Shown: positions 1 to 8,580 of the stretch, piece by piece
Position numbering within the stretch: the first letter of the stretch is position 1
Layout of the letters: each line of letters opens with the position of its first letter
Translations under genes and position numbers: made by a program
The notes under the pieces: model-generated
What the model was told of the DNA's origin: nothing
Seen by the model: the letters and a program-made list of their open reading frames with translations, nothing else
Database searches by the model: none
Assembly: GCF_014649535.1 (NCBI RefSeq)
Contig: NZ_BMTF01000003.1
Location: forward strand, 310,001-374,000
Origin: Streptomyces gelaticus
GTDB taxonomy: Bacteria; Actinomycetota; Actinomycetes; Streptomycetales; Streptomycetaceae
Reading direction: 5' to 3'
DNA length: 64,000 nt

Positions 1-146
1 GCCGGGTCATGCTGGAACGCAGCGCGATCAAGCAGTTGATCGAGCCCGATGACGTCGCCGAGGCCGTGCTGTGGCTCTGCGGGCCGCGCACCGGGCACAT
101 CACCGGGACCTCGCTCGCCATGGACGGCGGCTGGACCGCCAACTGA
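1..146 (+). CDS. Short-chain dehydrogenase, C-terminal end (3-hydroxybutyrate dehydrogenase-like), partial
   Basis: Only the last 47 codons are present, read in the third frame from the left edge and stopping with TGA. The peptide carries the usual C-terminal SDR signature: a helix containing IEPDDVAEAVLWLC, then TGTSLAMDGGWTAN. This tail, especially IEPxxVA and MDGGWTA, is typical of NAD-dependent 3-hydroxybutyrate dehydrogenases, which interconvert 3-hydroxybutyrate and acetoacetate in the cytoplasm. The nucleotide-binding and catalytic parts lie outside the window, so the substrate is inferred from the tail alone. The regulator gene starts only 30 bp downstream on the same strand, so the two may be co-transcribed. 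Confidence 0.75.
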   Translation, partial: RVMLERSAIKQLIEPDDVAEAVLWLCGPRTGHITGTSLAMDGGWTAN

Positions 147-176
147 CCCCCGCCCCCTACGATTGCCGGCCCGCCC

Positions 177-2153
177 ATGTCTGAACCGTCCACCTCCGCC
201 GCGCCCCATCTGCGGCGCCTGTTCGACCTGCTGGCCGACGACGCCCCCGCCGAGGCGCTGGGCGCCGTCTCCTCGCAGGCCCGTGCCGCCGGGGTGCCCG
301 CGGGCGACCTGGCGGAGGTGGAGCGGGCCACCACCACCGCCCTGCGGATCCGGGGCGCCCTGCGCCAGCACCGCCGTCGCGAGCTCCAACTCACCGCGCT
401 CTTCGACACGGCGGGCGACCTGGCCGCCTCCCGCGACCTCGACGACGTGCTGAAGGCGATCGTCCGCCGGGCCAGGATGCTGCTCGGCACGGACACCGCC
501 TACCTCACCCTCCCCGACGAGGAGGCGGGGGACACCTACATGCGGGTCACCGACGGATCGGTTTCGGTGGTCTTCCAGCGGCTGCGGCTGGAGCTCGGCC
601 ACGGGCTGGGCGGCCTCGTGGCGCAGACCGCGCGACCGTACGCGACCCCCGACTACCGCACCGACGACCGCTTCCACCACACCCGCAACATCAACGCCGG
701 GGTGCTGGACGAGGGGCTCGTCGCCATCCTGGGCGTGCCGCTGCTCCTCGGCTCCAGCCGCGGCGGGACCGGAAAGGTCATCGGCGTCCTCTTCGCCGCC
801 GACCGGGCGCCCCGCGTCTTCAGTCCCGACGAGGTCGCCCTGCTCTGCTCGCTCGCCGCCCATGCCGCGATCGCCATCGACACCGCCCGCGCGCTCGCCG
901 ACACCCGGTCCGCACTGGACGAACTGGCCGGGGCCAACGCCGAACTGGCGGAGGCGAACGCGGCGGTGCGGGCGCATTCGGCGGCCATGCGGCGGGCCGA
1001 GGAGTCCCACGACCGGCTCACCGACCTGGTGCTGCGCGGCCGGGACGTCAAGGATGTCGCGGCAGCGGTCGCGGGGCTGCTGGACTCCCCGCTGACCATC
1101 CACGACCCCGGCGGGCGGCCCCTGGCGGCCGTCCGGCCCGACGGCGCGGACTTCGCCGCCGACGGCATGGACGCCGGATGGCTGGCCGAGACCGCCGAGG
1201 AGTCCCGTACCGGCGCCCGCGCCGTGCACCGCGACGGCCGGTGGATCTGCGCGGTCCTCGCCGGGCAGGAAATCCTGGCAGGGCTGGTCCTGCACCGGCG
1301 CGGGCAGCTCGACGACTCCGACCGGCGGCTGTTCGAGCGGGCCTCCGTGGTCACCGGACTGCTCCTGCTGCTGCGGCGCACCGTCGCCGAGACCGAGAAC
1401 CGGATCCGCGGCGAGCTGATCTCCGACCTGCTGACCGACGCGGACCGCGACCCGGCCGGACTCACCGAACGCGGCCGGCGCCTGGGCATCGACCTCGACC
1501 GCCCGCATCTGCTGCTGGTCGCCGAGGGCGGGGCCCGGGAGCGGCTGGCGCCCGCCGCGATGCGCTATCTGTTCGGCGGGGGCATCCACGGGGTGAGCGC
1601 GGAGCACGCCGGGGCCGTGGTGTTGCTGGTGGAGGCCGGGGACCCCCGGCCGGCCGCGGGCGACGCGGCCCGCGCGGCGGCGGACCAGCTCGGCCGGCTC
1701 GCCCAGACCCCCGTCACCGTCGCCGCCACCGGCCCGGCGCGCGGCGTCCGGGAACTGGCCGCCGCGTACGAGGAGGCCGTCCGCTGCCTGCGCGCGATGC
1801 GGGTCCTCGGGCGCACCGGGGAAGGGGCCTGCGTCGAGGAACTCGGCTTCCTGGGCGTGGTGCTGGGCAACGCGCAGGACGTCGACGGCTTCGTCTCGGC
1901 GACGCTCGGGCCGCTGCTGGAGTACGACGCGCAGCGCGGCACCCATCTGGTGCGCACCCTCGGCGCCTACTTCGGATCCGGGGGCAGCCTCGTCCGCGCC
2001 AAGGACGAACTCCACGTGCACGTCAACACGGTGGTGCAGCGGCTGGATCGGGTGCAGGTGCTGCTGGGGCGCGACTGGAACGAACCGGACCGGGCCCTGG
2101 AACTGCAACTCGCCCTGCGACTGCACCTGTTGACGGGCGGCCGGGGCCGGTGA
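177..2153 (+). CDS. GAF-domain PucR-family transcriptional regulator
   Basis: A cytoplasmic sensor-regulator of 658 residues. Residues about 60-240 form a GAF domain (a start helix with LFDTAGDLAAS, later GVPLLL and IGVLFAADR), followed by an Ala/Glu-rich helical linker to about residue 285 and a second poorly conserved sensor region. The C-terminal 60 residues match the PucR-type helix-turn-helix (LVRTLGAYF, then LHVHVNTVVQRLDRV). Proteins of this build usually activate neighbouring catabolic genes. The position between a 3-hydroxybutyrate-dehydrogenase-like gene and a minus-strand ABC importer suggests it controls one or both. No clear Shine-Dalgarno precedes the ATG; a leaderless or short-leader transcript is possible. 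The effector cannot be read from the sequence. Confidence 0.85.
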   Translation: MSEPSTSAAPHLRRLFDLLADDAPAEALGAVSSQARAAGVPAGDLAEVERATTTALRIRGALRQHRRRELQLTALFDTAGDLAASRDLDDVLKAIVRRARMLLGTDTAYLTLPDEEAGDTYMRVTDGSVSVVFQRLRLELGHGLGGLVAQTARPYATPDYRTDDRFHHTRNINAGVLDEGLVAILGVPLLLGSSRGGTGKVIGVLFAADRAPRVFSPDEVALLCSLAAHAAIAIDTARALADTRSALDELAGANAELAEANAAVRAHSAAMRRAEESHDRLTDLVLRGRDVKDVAAAVAGLLDSPLTIHDPGGRPLAAVRPDGADFAADGMDAGWLAETAEESRTGARAVHRDGRWICAVLAGQEILAGLVLHRRGQLDDSDRRLFERASVVTGLLLLLRRTVAETENRIRGELISDLLTDADRDPAGLTERGRRLGIDLDRPHLLLVAEGGARERLAPAAMRYLFGGGIHGVSAEHAGAVVLLVEAGDPRPAAGDAARAAADQLGRLAQTPVTVAATGPARGVRELAAAYEEAVRCLRAMRVLGRTGEGACVEELGFLGVVLGNAQDVDGFVSATLGPLLEYDAQRGTHLVRTLGAYFGSGGSLVRAKDELHVHVNTVVQRLDRVQVLLGRDWNEPDRALELQLALRLHLLTGGRGR

Positions 2154-2187
2154 GGGCCGGCCGGCCGCCCCAGGTCGAACCGAGTCG

Positions 2188-3075
2188 TCAGACGCCGGCC
2201 AGGTCCACCAGCCGGCGCGCGATCTCCTTGCCGCCCGCGTCCCCCGTCAGCACCGTGTAGTGGTTGACGTCCGGGACCGCCACCGGCGTCAACCGGGTGC
2301 CCCCGAGAGCCGCCGCCGCCAGCCGGTCCTCGTCGTACAGGCCCTGCTCCTCGTCCATCAGCCCGCGCTGCGCCCACAGCAGCGTCGCCGGAACGGGCAG
2401 CTTCCGTACCGCCGTCAGCACCTCCTCGTCGAAGAGGCCGATGCCGTCGGTGCGCACCGCCTCGATCCGGCAGGTGGAGTGCATGGCGGGTTCGTCCCCG
2501 GTCAGATCGCGCTGGATGTACGCGTCCACCTCGTCCGACCAGGAATCCGCGAAGGCGGGGTGCGCCTGCCAGAACGAGCGGTACGCGGCCCGGTCGGCGA
2601 AGGTCATCGACAGCCGGTCCATCGCCGGGCCGATCACGGCGGTCATCAGCTCGTCCGGGGACAGGTGCGTGGGGGCGGGGAAGCCTATGCCGCCGTCGAC
2701 CAGCAGCAGCGGCCCGAACCGCTCCGGGTGCCGCACGGCGGCCAGCGCCGTCACGAACGCGCCCATCGAATGACCCGCCAGCACCACCCGGCCCGGTCCC
2801 CCCAGTGCCGCGGCCACGGCGGCCGCGTCGTCGGCGTGCGCCGCGATCCCGTACGGGCCGGGCAGCGCCGAACTCCCGGCCCGGCCGCGCAGATCCGGCG
2901 CGACCAGGGTGACGCGGCCGTCCAGCAGCCTTGCCACCGGCCCCCAGGACAGTGCGTTGGCGGTGATGCCGTGCAGGGCGACGACGACCGGCGCCCCGGG
3001 CTCCCGGGCCGGCCACCGCAGGACCGTCAGCTCGCCGCCGGTCACCGGGACTCGTACCTCTTCGTAAGTGATCAC
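2188..3075 (-). CDS. Alpha/beta-fold hydrolase
   Basis: A 295-residue cytoplasmic serine hydrolase. It shows the oxyanion HGITAN turn (about residue 35), the nucleophile elbow GHSMGA (about residue 100), an acidic segment in the C-terminal third and a late His in DVNHYTVL, so a full catalytic triad is plausible. It starts with GTG in a GTGA overlap with the stop of the upstream permease gene, so it is the last gene of the ABC importer operon and its translation is probably coupled to it. That context suggests it cleaves the imported compound, for example an ester or lactone. The actual substrate is unknown; haloalkane dehalogenase or epoxide hydrolase activity cannot be excluded from motifs alone. 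Confidence 0.8.
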   Translation of the reverse strand: MITYEEVRVPVTGGELTVLRWPAREPGAPVVVALHGITANALSWGPVARLLDGRVTLVAPDLRGRAGSSALPGPYGIAAHADDAAAVAAALGGPGRVVLAGHSMGAFVTALAAVRHPERFGPLLLVDGGIGFPAPTHLSPDELMTAVIGPAMDRLSMTFADRAAYRSFWQAHPAFADSWSDEVDAYIQRDLTGDEPAMHSTCRIEAVRTDGIGLFDEEVLTAVRKLPVPATLLWAQRGLMDEEQGLYDEDRLAAAALGGTRLTPVAVPDVNHYTVLTGDAGGKEIARRLVDLAGV

Positions 3076-4226
3076 AGGCGTCCGTTCTCCTTCCGGGACT
3101 TGTTGTCCGCGGGCGTTTCGGTGCCGGTCCGGCCGCGGCGCCCCGCGGCCAGCCGGGAGGGCAGCCGGGCCAGGCCGCCGGGCAGCAGGTGTACCACGGC
3201 CACGAACAGCACACCGAGCAGGAACAGCGGCTGGGAGAGCGGCACCCGCAGCACCGCGGGCAGCTCGGCGACCGCGCCCGATCCGGCCAGATCGCCGAGC
3301 CGGTGATCGGCCCAGGTGTAGAGGATGCCGCCGGCCATCGGCCCCCACCGGGTGCCGGATCCGCCCAGCACCACCATCACCAGCAGGGACAGGGTGAAGT
3401 CGGAGGTGGTCGTCTGGGGGGTCGAGCCGCCGGTGAGCAGCAGGTGCACCAGACCGCCCAGCGCGGCCAGGGCGCCCGCCAGGACGAAGGCGGTGAGCTT
3501 GAACCCGTACGGCTTCAGTCCCAGCACCTCCACCCGGCGCTCGTTCTCCTTGATGCCCTCCCAGACGCGTCCGGTGGGGGAGTTGACCGCCCGGTGGACG
3601 ACGGCGAGGGTGAGGACCAGATAGGCGAGGGCCAGCCAGTAGAGGTTCGCGGTGTTCTCGATGCCCACGAGCCCGGACGGCAGCAGCTCGGCGGGGGCGG
3701 CCCGGCCCTCCTCGCCGCCGGTCAGACCGCCGGGGTTGCGGGAGACCAGGATCGATCCCGCCTGGGCGAACGCCAGCGTCACCATGGAGAAGCCGATGCC
3801 GGTGACCCGCAGGCTCACCGAGCCCAGGACCAGCGCGAGCGCGATCCCGCAGGCGACGCCGAGCAGCGCGGACACCGCGAACGGGAGCCCCGCCTCCAGC
3901 AGGAAGGTGTTCGTGGCGTAGCTGCCCGCAGCGAAGTAGAGCGCGTGCCCGAAGGAGAGCAGCCCGGTGCGGCCGAGCAGCAGATCGTAGCCGGTTGCCA
4001 GCGCGCCGAACAGCAGGCAGGTGGCCAGGAGTTGAAGGCTTCCCGGGCTGCCCAGCGGGCCGTCCAGGAGCCCCGGCAGCGGCAGCGCGCTGAAGGGGGC
4101 GAGGGCCAGGACCAGCAGTGCGGCGGCGGGCCACCAGCGGCGCAGCAGCCGGGCGGTGTTCCCGGGGGCCCGCGCGGCCGTGCCGTCCTCGCCGGTGCGG
4201 TGGTGTGTCTCGGTGGCGGTGCTCAC
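3072..4226 (-). CDS. livM: Branched-chain amino acid-type ABC transporter permease (LivM family)
   Basis: The second inner-membrane permease of the importer, 384 residues with about ten hydrophobic segments after a polar N-terminus of some 30 residues. Family hallmarks are the GLLSFGHALYFAAGSY segment and the EAA-like loop with GIKENERRVEVLGLKPYGFKLTAF. It pairs with the LivH-type permease encoded directly upstream; the GTG start overlaps that gene's stop by 4 bp. LivM-type subunits move amino acids or small amides and acids. The family is certain, but the substrate here is inferred only from the binding protein and is not known. The C-terminal tail is basic and polar. Confidence 0.88.
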   Translation of the reverse strand: MSTATETHHRTGEDGTAARAPGNTARLLRRWWPAAALLVLALAPFSALPLPGLLDGPLGSPGSLQLLATCLLFGALATGYDLLLGRTGLLSFGHALYFAAGSYATNTFLLEAGLPFAVSALLGVACGIALALVLGSVSLRVTGIGFSMVTLAFAQAGSILVSRNPGGLTGGEEGRAAPAELLPSGLVGIENTANLYWLALAYLVLTLAVVHRAVNSPTGRVWEGIKENERRVEVLGLKPYGFKLTAFVLAGALAALGGLVHLLLTGGSTPQTTTSDFTLSLLVMVVLGGSGTRWGPMAGGILYTWADHRLGDLAGSGAVAELPAVLRVPLSQPLFLLGVLFVAVVHLLPGGLARLPSRLAAGRRGRTGTETPADNKSRKENGRL

Positions 4227-5110
4227 GCGAGCCTCCCGGTCAGTCCGCGCGGCCGTACGAGCAGCAGCGCGGCGAGCAGGACGACGACGGCCAGGTCGCC
4301 GAGGCCCGCTGCGGTGTAGTAGTTGGCGAACTGCTGGACCAGGCCGATGACGACGGACGCCACGGCGGCGCCGCTCACCGACCCCATCCCCCCGGTGACG
4401 ACCACGACGAACGCGAAGATCAGCAGCGAGGTGCCCTGACGCGGGTCGACCGAGCCGAAGTACAGGCCGCCGAGCGCCCCGCCGAGCGCGGCCACGCAGC
4501 CGCCGATCGCGAAGACGAGCGTGAACGCCTTCCGTACGTCGATGCCGAGCGCGGTGACCATCGCGCGGTCCTCGACCCCGGCCCGTACGACCAGGCCGTG
4601 CCGGGTACGCCCCAGGAAGAGCCGCAGCGCCACGAGTACGACGAGGGCTGCCGCGACCAGGACCAGCCGGTTGACCGGCACCTGGGCGCCGAACAGGCCG
4701 AACGTGCCGGACAGCGCCTTCGGACCGGGGAAGGTACGGGCGTCCGAACCCCAGATGCCCGACAGCAGGGCCGGGACGGCGAGTCCCACCCCGACCGTGG
4801 CGAGCACCTGCTCGCGCGGCCGGGTGTAGAGCGGGCGGACGACGGCGAGTTCCAGCAGCACGGCGGCCGCGGTGCCCACCGCCGTACCGAACAGGACCGC
4901 CAGGACGAAGCCCGCCCCGCCCGGACCGGCGCCGGGCAGATGGCCGGAAGCCGCCCACCAGGTGCCGTACGCGCCGATGGACAGCAGCGCCCCGTGGGCG
5001 AAGTTCAGCACGTCCATCAGGCCGAAGATCAGTGAGAGTCCCGACGCGATCAGGAAGTAGAGGGCCCCCAGACCGAGTCCGGTCATGGTGAGCAGTACGA
5101 CGGTGGACAT
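4223..5110 (-). CDS. livH: Branched-chain amino acid-type ABC transporter permease (LivH family)
   Basis: A 295-residue integral membrane protein with about eight transmembrane segments. The N-terminus has the LivH signature GLSLIFGLMDVLNFAHGALLSIGAY. The cytoplasmic EAA-type loop reads RAGVEDRAMVTALGIDVRKAFTLVFAIG and is where the ATPases dock. It forms the transport channel with the LivM-type subunit encoded next. Its ATG shares one base with the TGA of the upstream ATPase gene (TGATG), consistent with a tightly coupled operon. The length is normal for the family. Confidence 0.9.
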   Translation of the reverse strand: MSTVVLLTMTGLGLGALYFLIASGLSLIFGLMDVLNFAHGALLSIGAYGTWWAASGHLPGAGPGGAGFVLAVLFGTAVGTAAAVLLELAVVRPLYTRPREQVLATVGVGLAVPALLSGIWGSDARTFPGPKALSGTFGLFGAQVPVNRLVLVAAALVVLVALRLFLGRTRHGLVVRAGVEDRAMVTALGIDVRKAFTLVFAIGGCVAALGGALGGLYFGSVDPRQGTSLLIFAFVVVVTGGMGSVSGAAVASVVIGLVQQFANYYTAAGLGDLAVVVLLAALLLVRPRGLTGRLA

Positions 5111-5856
5111 CAGGAATCCGCCTCCACGGAAGGTGCTCGGTTGGCCGGGCCGTGTCCGACACCCAGCAGGCGCCGTGCCGCTTCCGCGTCGCCCAGCAGC
5201 TCGGCGGCCGGTCCCTGATGGGCGGTCCGGCCGTCGGCGAGCACCGCGCAGTGCTCGGCCAGGCGCCGCACGACGGCGAGGTTCTGCTCCACGAGCAGTA
5301 CCGGCACCGCCTCGGCGGCCCGCTCCAGCACCTTGGCGACCTCGGTGACCACCTTGGGCGCCAGGCCCTTGGTGGGTTCGTCGGCGATGATCAGCCGGTT
5401 GCCGCCCAGCAGGGTGCGGCCGATCGCCACCATCTGCTGCTGTCCGCCGGACAGCGTCCCCGCCAACTGCCGTTCCCGGCGCTTCAGTTCGGGGAACAGT
5501 TCATGGACGAGTCCGTAGGCGGGCCCGTCCGCGCCGCGCCGCTCGGCCAGGCGCAGGTTCTCCGCGACGGTCAGCGAGGCGAAGATGCCCCGGTCCTCGG
5601 GGGCGTAACCGATGCCGAGGCGCACCACGGTGTGGGTGGGCATCGACACGGTCTCCTCGCCGTCCAGCCGTACGCTGCCGGTGCGCGGGACGAGGCCGAG
5701 AACGCCGCGCACGGTCGTGGTCTTCCCGGCGCCGTTGCGGCCGAGGAGTGCGGTCACTCCGTGCCGGGCGACGTCCAGGTCGACGCCGTGCAGGATGTGC
5801 CGGCCGCCGATCAGGACCCGCAGGTCCCGTACGGCGAGCAGGGGCGCGGTCGTCAC
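5110..5856 (-). CDS. livF: ABC transporter ATP-binding protein (LivF family)
   Basis: One of the two ATPases of the importer, 248 residues. Walker A is GRNGAGKTT near residue 38, the Q-loop region includes GYAPEDRGIFASLTV (the EDRG element is typical of LivF), the ABC signature is LSGGQQQM and Walker B ends IIADEPTKGL, with the switch His slightly altered to VEQN (LivF often has Gln-Asn here). The GTG start lies in a 4-bp overlap with the stop of the LivG-type gene. It would energise transport at the cytoplasmic face together with LivG. Confidence 0.9.
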   Translation of the reverse strand: MTTAPLLAVRDLRVLIGGRHILHGVDLDVARHGVTALLGRNGAGKTTTVRGVLGLVPRTGSVRLDGEETVSMPTHTVVRLGIGYAPEDRGIFASLTVAENLRLAERRGADGPAYGLVHELFPELKRRERQLAGTLSGGQQQMVAIGRTLLGGNRLIIADEPTKGLAPKVVTEVAKVLERAAEAVPVLLVEQNLAVVRRLAEHCAVLADGRTAHQGPAAELLGDAEAARRLLGVGHGPANRAPSVEADS

Positions 5857-6644
5857 AGTCCCTCCCCGAGATAGGCCTGCTGGACGGTCGGGTCGGCGGT
5901 CACTGCCTCGGGGGTGTCCAGCGCCAGCAGCTTTCCGTGGTGCATCACGGCGAGCCGGTCGGCCAGCCCCAGCAGGACGTCCATGTGGTGCTCGACCATC
6001 AGCACGGTGCGGCCCTCGTCCCGGTGCAGGGTGCGGATCAGTTCGGTCAGCGCGGGGACCTCCTCCGCGCTGACCCCGGCCATCGGCTCGTCGAGCAGCA
6101 TCAGCCGTGGCTCGCCCACCAGCAGCACCGCGAGCTCCAGCTTCCGCTTCTCGCCGTGCGACAGCTCGGCCGCCGTCGCCCGTGCCCGGTGGCCGAGACC
6201 GGTGCGCTCCAGTACGCCGTCCACCTCGGCGGTGTACCGGGAGGCCCGCCGCCACAGCCGGTAGGAGCCGCCCCGGGCCGCCTGGGCGGCCAGCCGGACG
6301 TGGTCGGCGACGCTCATCGCCGGCCAGAGGCTGGACGTCTGGAACGTGCGGCCGATACCGCGCCGGGCCCGTGCGTGGGCGGGGCTGTCCGTCATGTCCG
6401 TGCCGTCCAGCGCGAGGGTGCCGGACGTGGCCGTGGTCACCCCGCTGATCAGGTTGAACAGGGAGGTCTTGCCCGCGCCGTTGGGGCCGATGAAGGCCAG
6501 GAACTCGCCCTCGTGGACGTTGAGTGTGACGTCCTCGACGATCGTCGCCCCGCCGACGCCCCAGCCGAGCCCGGCCAGTTGGAGCACCGGGGTGGCGGTC
6601 CGTGCCCCGCCCGGGTGCTCGGTGGTGGTGTCCGGTACGGCCAT
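5853..6644 (-). CDS. livG: ABC transporter ATP-binding protein (LivG family)
   Basis: A 263-residue ATPase with Walker A GPNGAGKTSLFN, the LivG-type segment GIGRTFQTSSLWPAMSV, a slightly divergent signature LSHGEKRKLELA, Walker B MLLDEPMAGV and switch region VEHHMDVLLGLADR. LSHGEKR and MLLDEPMAGV are typical of LivG/UrtD relatives. An N-terminal extension of about 20 polar residues precedes the domain. It is encoded just after the binding-protein gene (3 bp between stop and start), which places it early in the operon. UrtD-type urea transport is a possible alternative, but the urea-cluster neighbours are absent. Confidence 0.9.
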   Translation of the reverse strand: MAVPDTTTEHPGGARTATPVLQLAGLGWGVGGATIVEDVTLNVHEGEFLAFIGPNGAGKTSLFNLISGVTTATSGTLALDGTDMTDSPAHARARRGIGRTFQTSSLWPAMSVADHVRLAAQAARGGSYRLWRRASRYTAEVDGVLERTGLGHRARATAAELSHGEKRKLELAVLLVGEPRLMLLDEPMAGVSAEEVPALTELIRTLHRDEGRTVLMVEHHMDVLLGLADRLAVMHHGKLLALDTPEAVTADPTVQQAYLGEGL

Positions 6645-6647
6645 CGG

Positions 6648-7889
6648 TCAGCCCGCCGAAGGCTTCGCGGGCGGCGCCACCTCGTCCATCGGCGCGGTGG
6701 TCACCAGCTCCGGCCGGGCACCGGCGCCCTTCCCCTTGAGCTTCGCGACGAACATCGGCTGCACCAGGGCGTGGTCCTCGGCCCGGACCTGCTCCTTGCC
6801 CTTCACCCCGTCGAAGCTCCAGCCCTCCAGGGCCTTCACCATGGCGGCGGTGTCGTCGGCGCCGCCCTTCTCGATTGCGCGCACCACCATCTGCGCGGCG
6901 GTGAAGCCGTCGGGGGTGAACAGGTCCGGAGTGCCGCCGGCCTTCGTGACCGAGTCGAGCATGGACTTCTCCACGGCGTTGCCGCCGCCCGCGCCGGGGA
7001 AGTAGTGCGCCAGGAACGACACCTTGGAGCCGGCGTCGCCGAAGACCGGGTACGAGGCCGTTCCGGCGAGGCCCGTGACGACCTTGCCCGCCTCCAGTAC
7101 GCCCTGCTGGTCCAGTGCGGTCCACAGCGCCGGAGCGGTCGAGCCGGCCCAGGCGACGAAGACCAGATCGGGCCCGCCCGCCTTCACCTGCCGGGCGAAC
7201 GGGGTCAGGTCGGTGGCGCTGGGCGGGGCCAGTACGGAGCCGACCTTCGCGCCCCTGGCACCGAGGACGGCCTTCACGGCGGCGACATTGGCCTGACCGA
7301 AGGTGGAGTCCTGGGCCAGCACCGTGACCTTCTTGCCCTTGGCCTCGCCGAGCATCGTGCCGGCGGTGAGGATGTCCTGGTAGGACTGCCGGCCCGAGCG
7401 GAAGGTGTAGTCGTTGACGCCGGTCACGGCGTCGGTGGCGGCCGGGCCGCTGATGTACAGCACCTTGTTCTGGGCGGCGAGCGGCGCCATCTGGAGGGCC
7501 ACACCGGAATCGGTGGTGCCGGCCAGCACCTTGGAGCCCTTGCCGATCAGGTTCTTGGCCGCGGAGACCGCCTTGCCCGGGTCGCCCGCGTCGTCCTGCT
7601 CGGTGACCTCGATACGGTGCCCGGCAACCTTGCCGGTGCCGTTCGTCGCGTAGTCCAGGCCCGCCATGAACCCGTCGCGGTACTGCTTCCCGTAGTCCGC
7701 GAGGAGCCCGGTCCGGGAGTACACCAGACCCACCTTGACGGTTCCGTTCTTCGAGTCCCCGCCGGAGTCGCTCTCGCCCGCCTTCCCGGCGGCGGTGCAC
7801 CCGGCCAGCACGAGACCGGCGGCGGTCAGCACGGCGGCGGTGGACAGGGATCTGTGGTGACGGGCGGTGCCTGTGGCTCTGCGACGCAT
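6648..7889 (-). CDS. ABC transporter substrate-binding lipoprotein (periplasmic-binding type 1, LivK-like)
   Basis: First gene of the importer operon, 413 residues. The chosen ATG is preceded by GAGGAG at a good distance and gives a classic lipoprotein signal: basic start MRRRATG, hydrophobic stretch, then lipobox LVLAGC. The mature protein has the type 1 binding fold of amino-acid and amide receptors (VKVGLVYSRTGLLADYG, then GHRIEVTEQDDAGDPGKAV and a C-terminal DGFTAAQMVVRAIEKGG region). It would sit on the outside of the membrane and deliver ligand to the LivHM-type permease. The ligand is unknown; relatives bind branched amino acids, amides, urea or aromatic acids. Confidence 0.88.
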   Translation of the reverse strand: MRRRATGTARHHRSLSTAAVLTAAGLVLAGCTAAGKAGESDSGGDSKNGTVKVGLVYSRTGLLADYGKQYRDGFMAGLDYATNGTGKVAGHRIEVTEQDDAGDPGKAVSAAKNLIGKGSKVLAGTTDSGVALQMAPLAAQNKVLYISGPAATDAVTGVNDYTFRSGRQSYQDILTAGTMLGEAKGKKVTVLAQDSTFGQANVAAVKAVLGARGAKVGSVLAPPSATDLTPFARQVKAGGPDLVFVAWAGSTAPALWTALDQQGVLEAGKVVTGLAGTASYPVFGDAGSKVSFLAHYFPGAGGGNAVEKSMLDSVTKAGGTPDLFTPDGFTAAQMVVRAIEKGGADDTAAMVKALEGWSFDGVKGKEQVRAEDHALVQPMFVAKLKGKGAGARPELVTTAPMDEVAPPAKPSAG

Positions 7890-7991
7890 GGTGACCGGCT
7901 CCTCGGCGGCGTGTTCATGTGATGTCGCCGAACCGTATGAACACCCTGCCGCCGTCGACATGGTGCAGAATGCCCCACCTGGCGTGGTGCG

Positions 7992-8010
7992 CATGTGGGG
8001 GCCGCACATG
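7992..8010. promoter_or_regulatory. CATGTG-N7-CACATG inverted repeat upstream of the importer operon
   Basis: A perfect 6-bp inverted repeat with a 7-bp centre, 103-121 bp upstream of the binding-protein start codon. It lies where an operator for the importer operon could be, and the PucR/GAF regulator at the other end of the cluster is the obvious candidate to bind it. This is a position-based guess. Confidence 0.3.
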
Positions 8011-8027
8011 GGCCCGGAAAGCGAAAA

Positions 8028-8066
8028 CCGCGCCGGGGAACCGGATCGTACGGTTCCCCGGCGCGG
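8028..8066. terminator. Strong hairpin terminator, 16-bp perfect stem
   Basis: A 16-bp G+C-rich perfect stem with a 7-base loop (GATCGTA), without a U-tract, as is common in Streptomyces. It lies 37 bp beyond the 3' end of the minus-strand DUF4190 gene and upstream of the importer operon, so it probably ends the DUF4190 transcript before the importer promoter. Confidence 0.75.
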
Positions 8067-8102
8067 CCGGTACGCGGTGCGCGGGTCCCGGGCGGTGGTC
8101 CG

Positions 8103-8453
8103 TCAGACCCAGGCGAGGGCCTGGACGGTGGCCACGGTCATGCCGAGCACGGCGAACGCGATGCCGACGCTGCCCATCACGATGCCGGCGACCGCCTGGC
8201 CGCGGCCGCCGCCCTCGCCGCGGTCGGCCATGCGCTTGGCCGAGATGCCGAGGCACAGCGCGATGATCGGCAGGATGATCGGGATGAGTACCAGGCCGAG
8301 GATGCCGAGAACCATCGAGGCGGTCGCCTTGCCGCTGGGCAGCGGGGCACCACCGGGGTATCCGTGGCCGGCCGGCGGCTGGGCGCCGTATCCCGGTCCG
8401 CCCGGGGCCTGCGTCCCGTTCGCGCCGCCTGCGATGCCTGCCTGGTCAGCCAT
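8103..8453 (-). CDS. DUF4190-type small membrane protein
   Basis: A 116-residue protein with a Gly/Pro-rich polar N-terminus (about 45 residues) and two hydrophobic segments separated by a short basic loop (AKRMADRGEGGGRGQA). The layout KATASMVLGILGLVLIPI ... AVAGIVMGSVGIAFAVLGM is typical of the DUF4190 family, common in Streptomyces and of unknown function. The internal ATG at 8453 has a good Shine-Dalgarno (GGAGAGGAAGAC) and was preferred to the ATG at 8486, which has none. It is monocistronic between a TetR gene and a strong hairpin. Confidence 0.72.
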   Translation of the reverse strand: MADQAGIAGGANGTQAPGGPGYGAQPPAGHGYPGGAPLPSGKATASMVLGILGLVLIPIILPIIALCLGISAKRMADRGEGGGRGQAVAGIVMGSVGIAFAVLGMTVATVQALAWV

Positions 8454-8580
8454 GTCTTCCTCTCCATCGGTACTGGTCATGGCCATGATAAAGAGCGGCT
8501 TGTGGCCCTTTCGGTCGGAACGGTGAGAGGAGTGTGATGAAAACGCCCCGGAGCGGGGTCCGGGTGTGCTACGGCACGTC

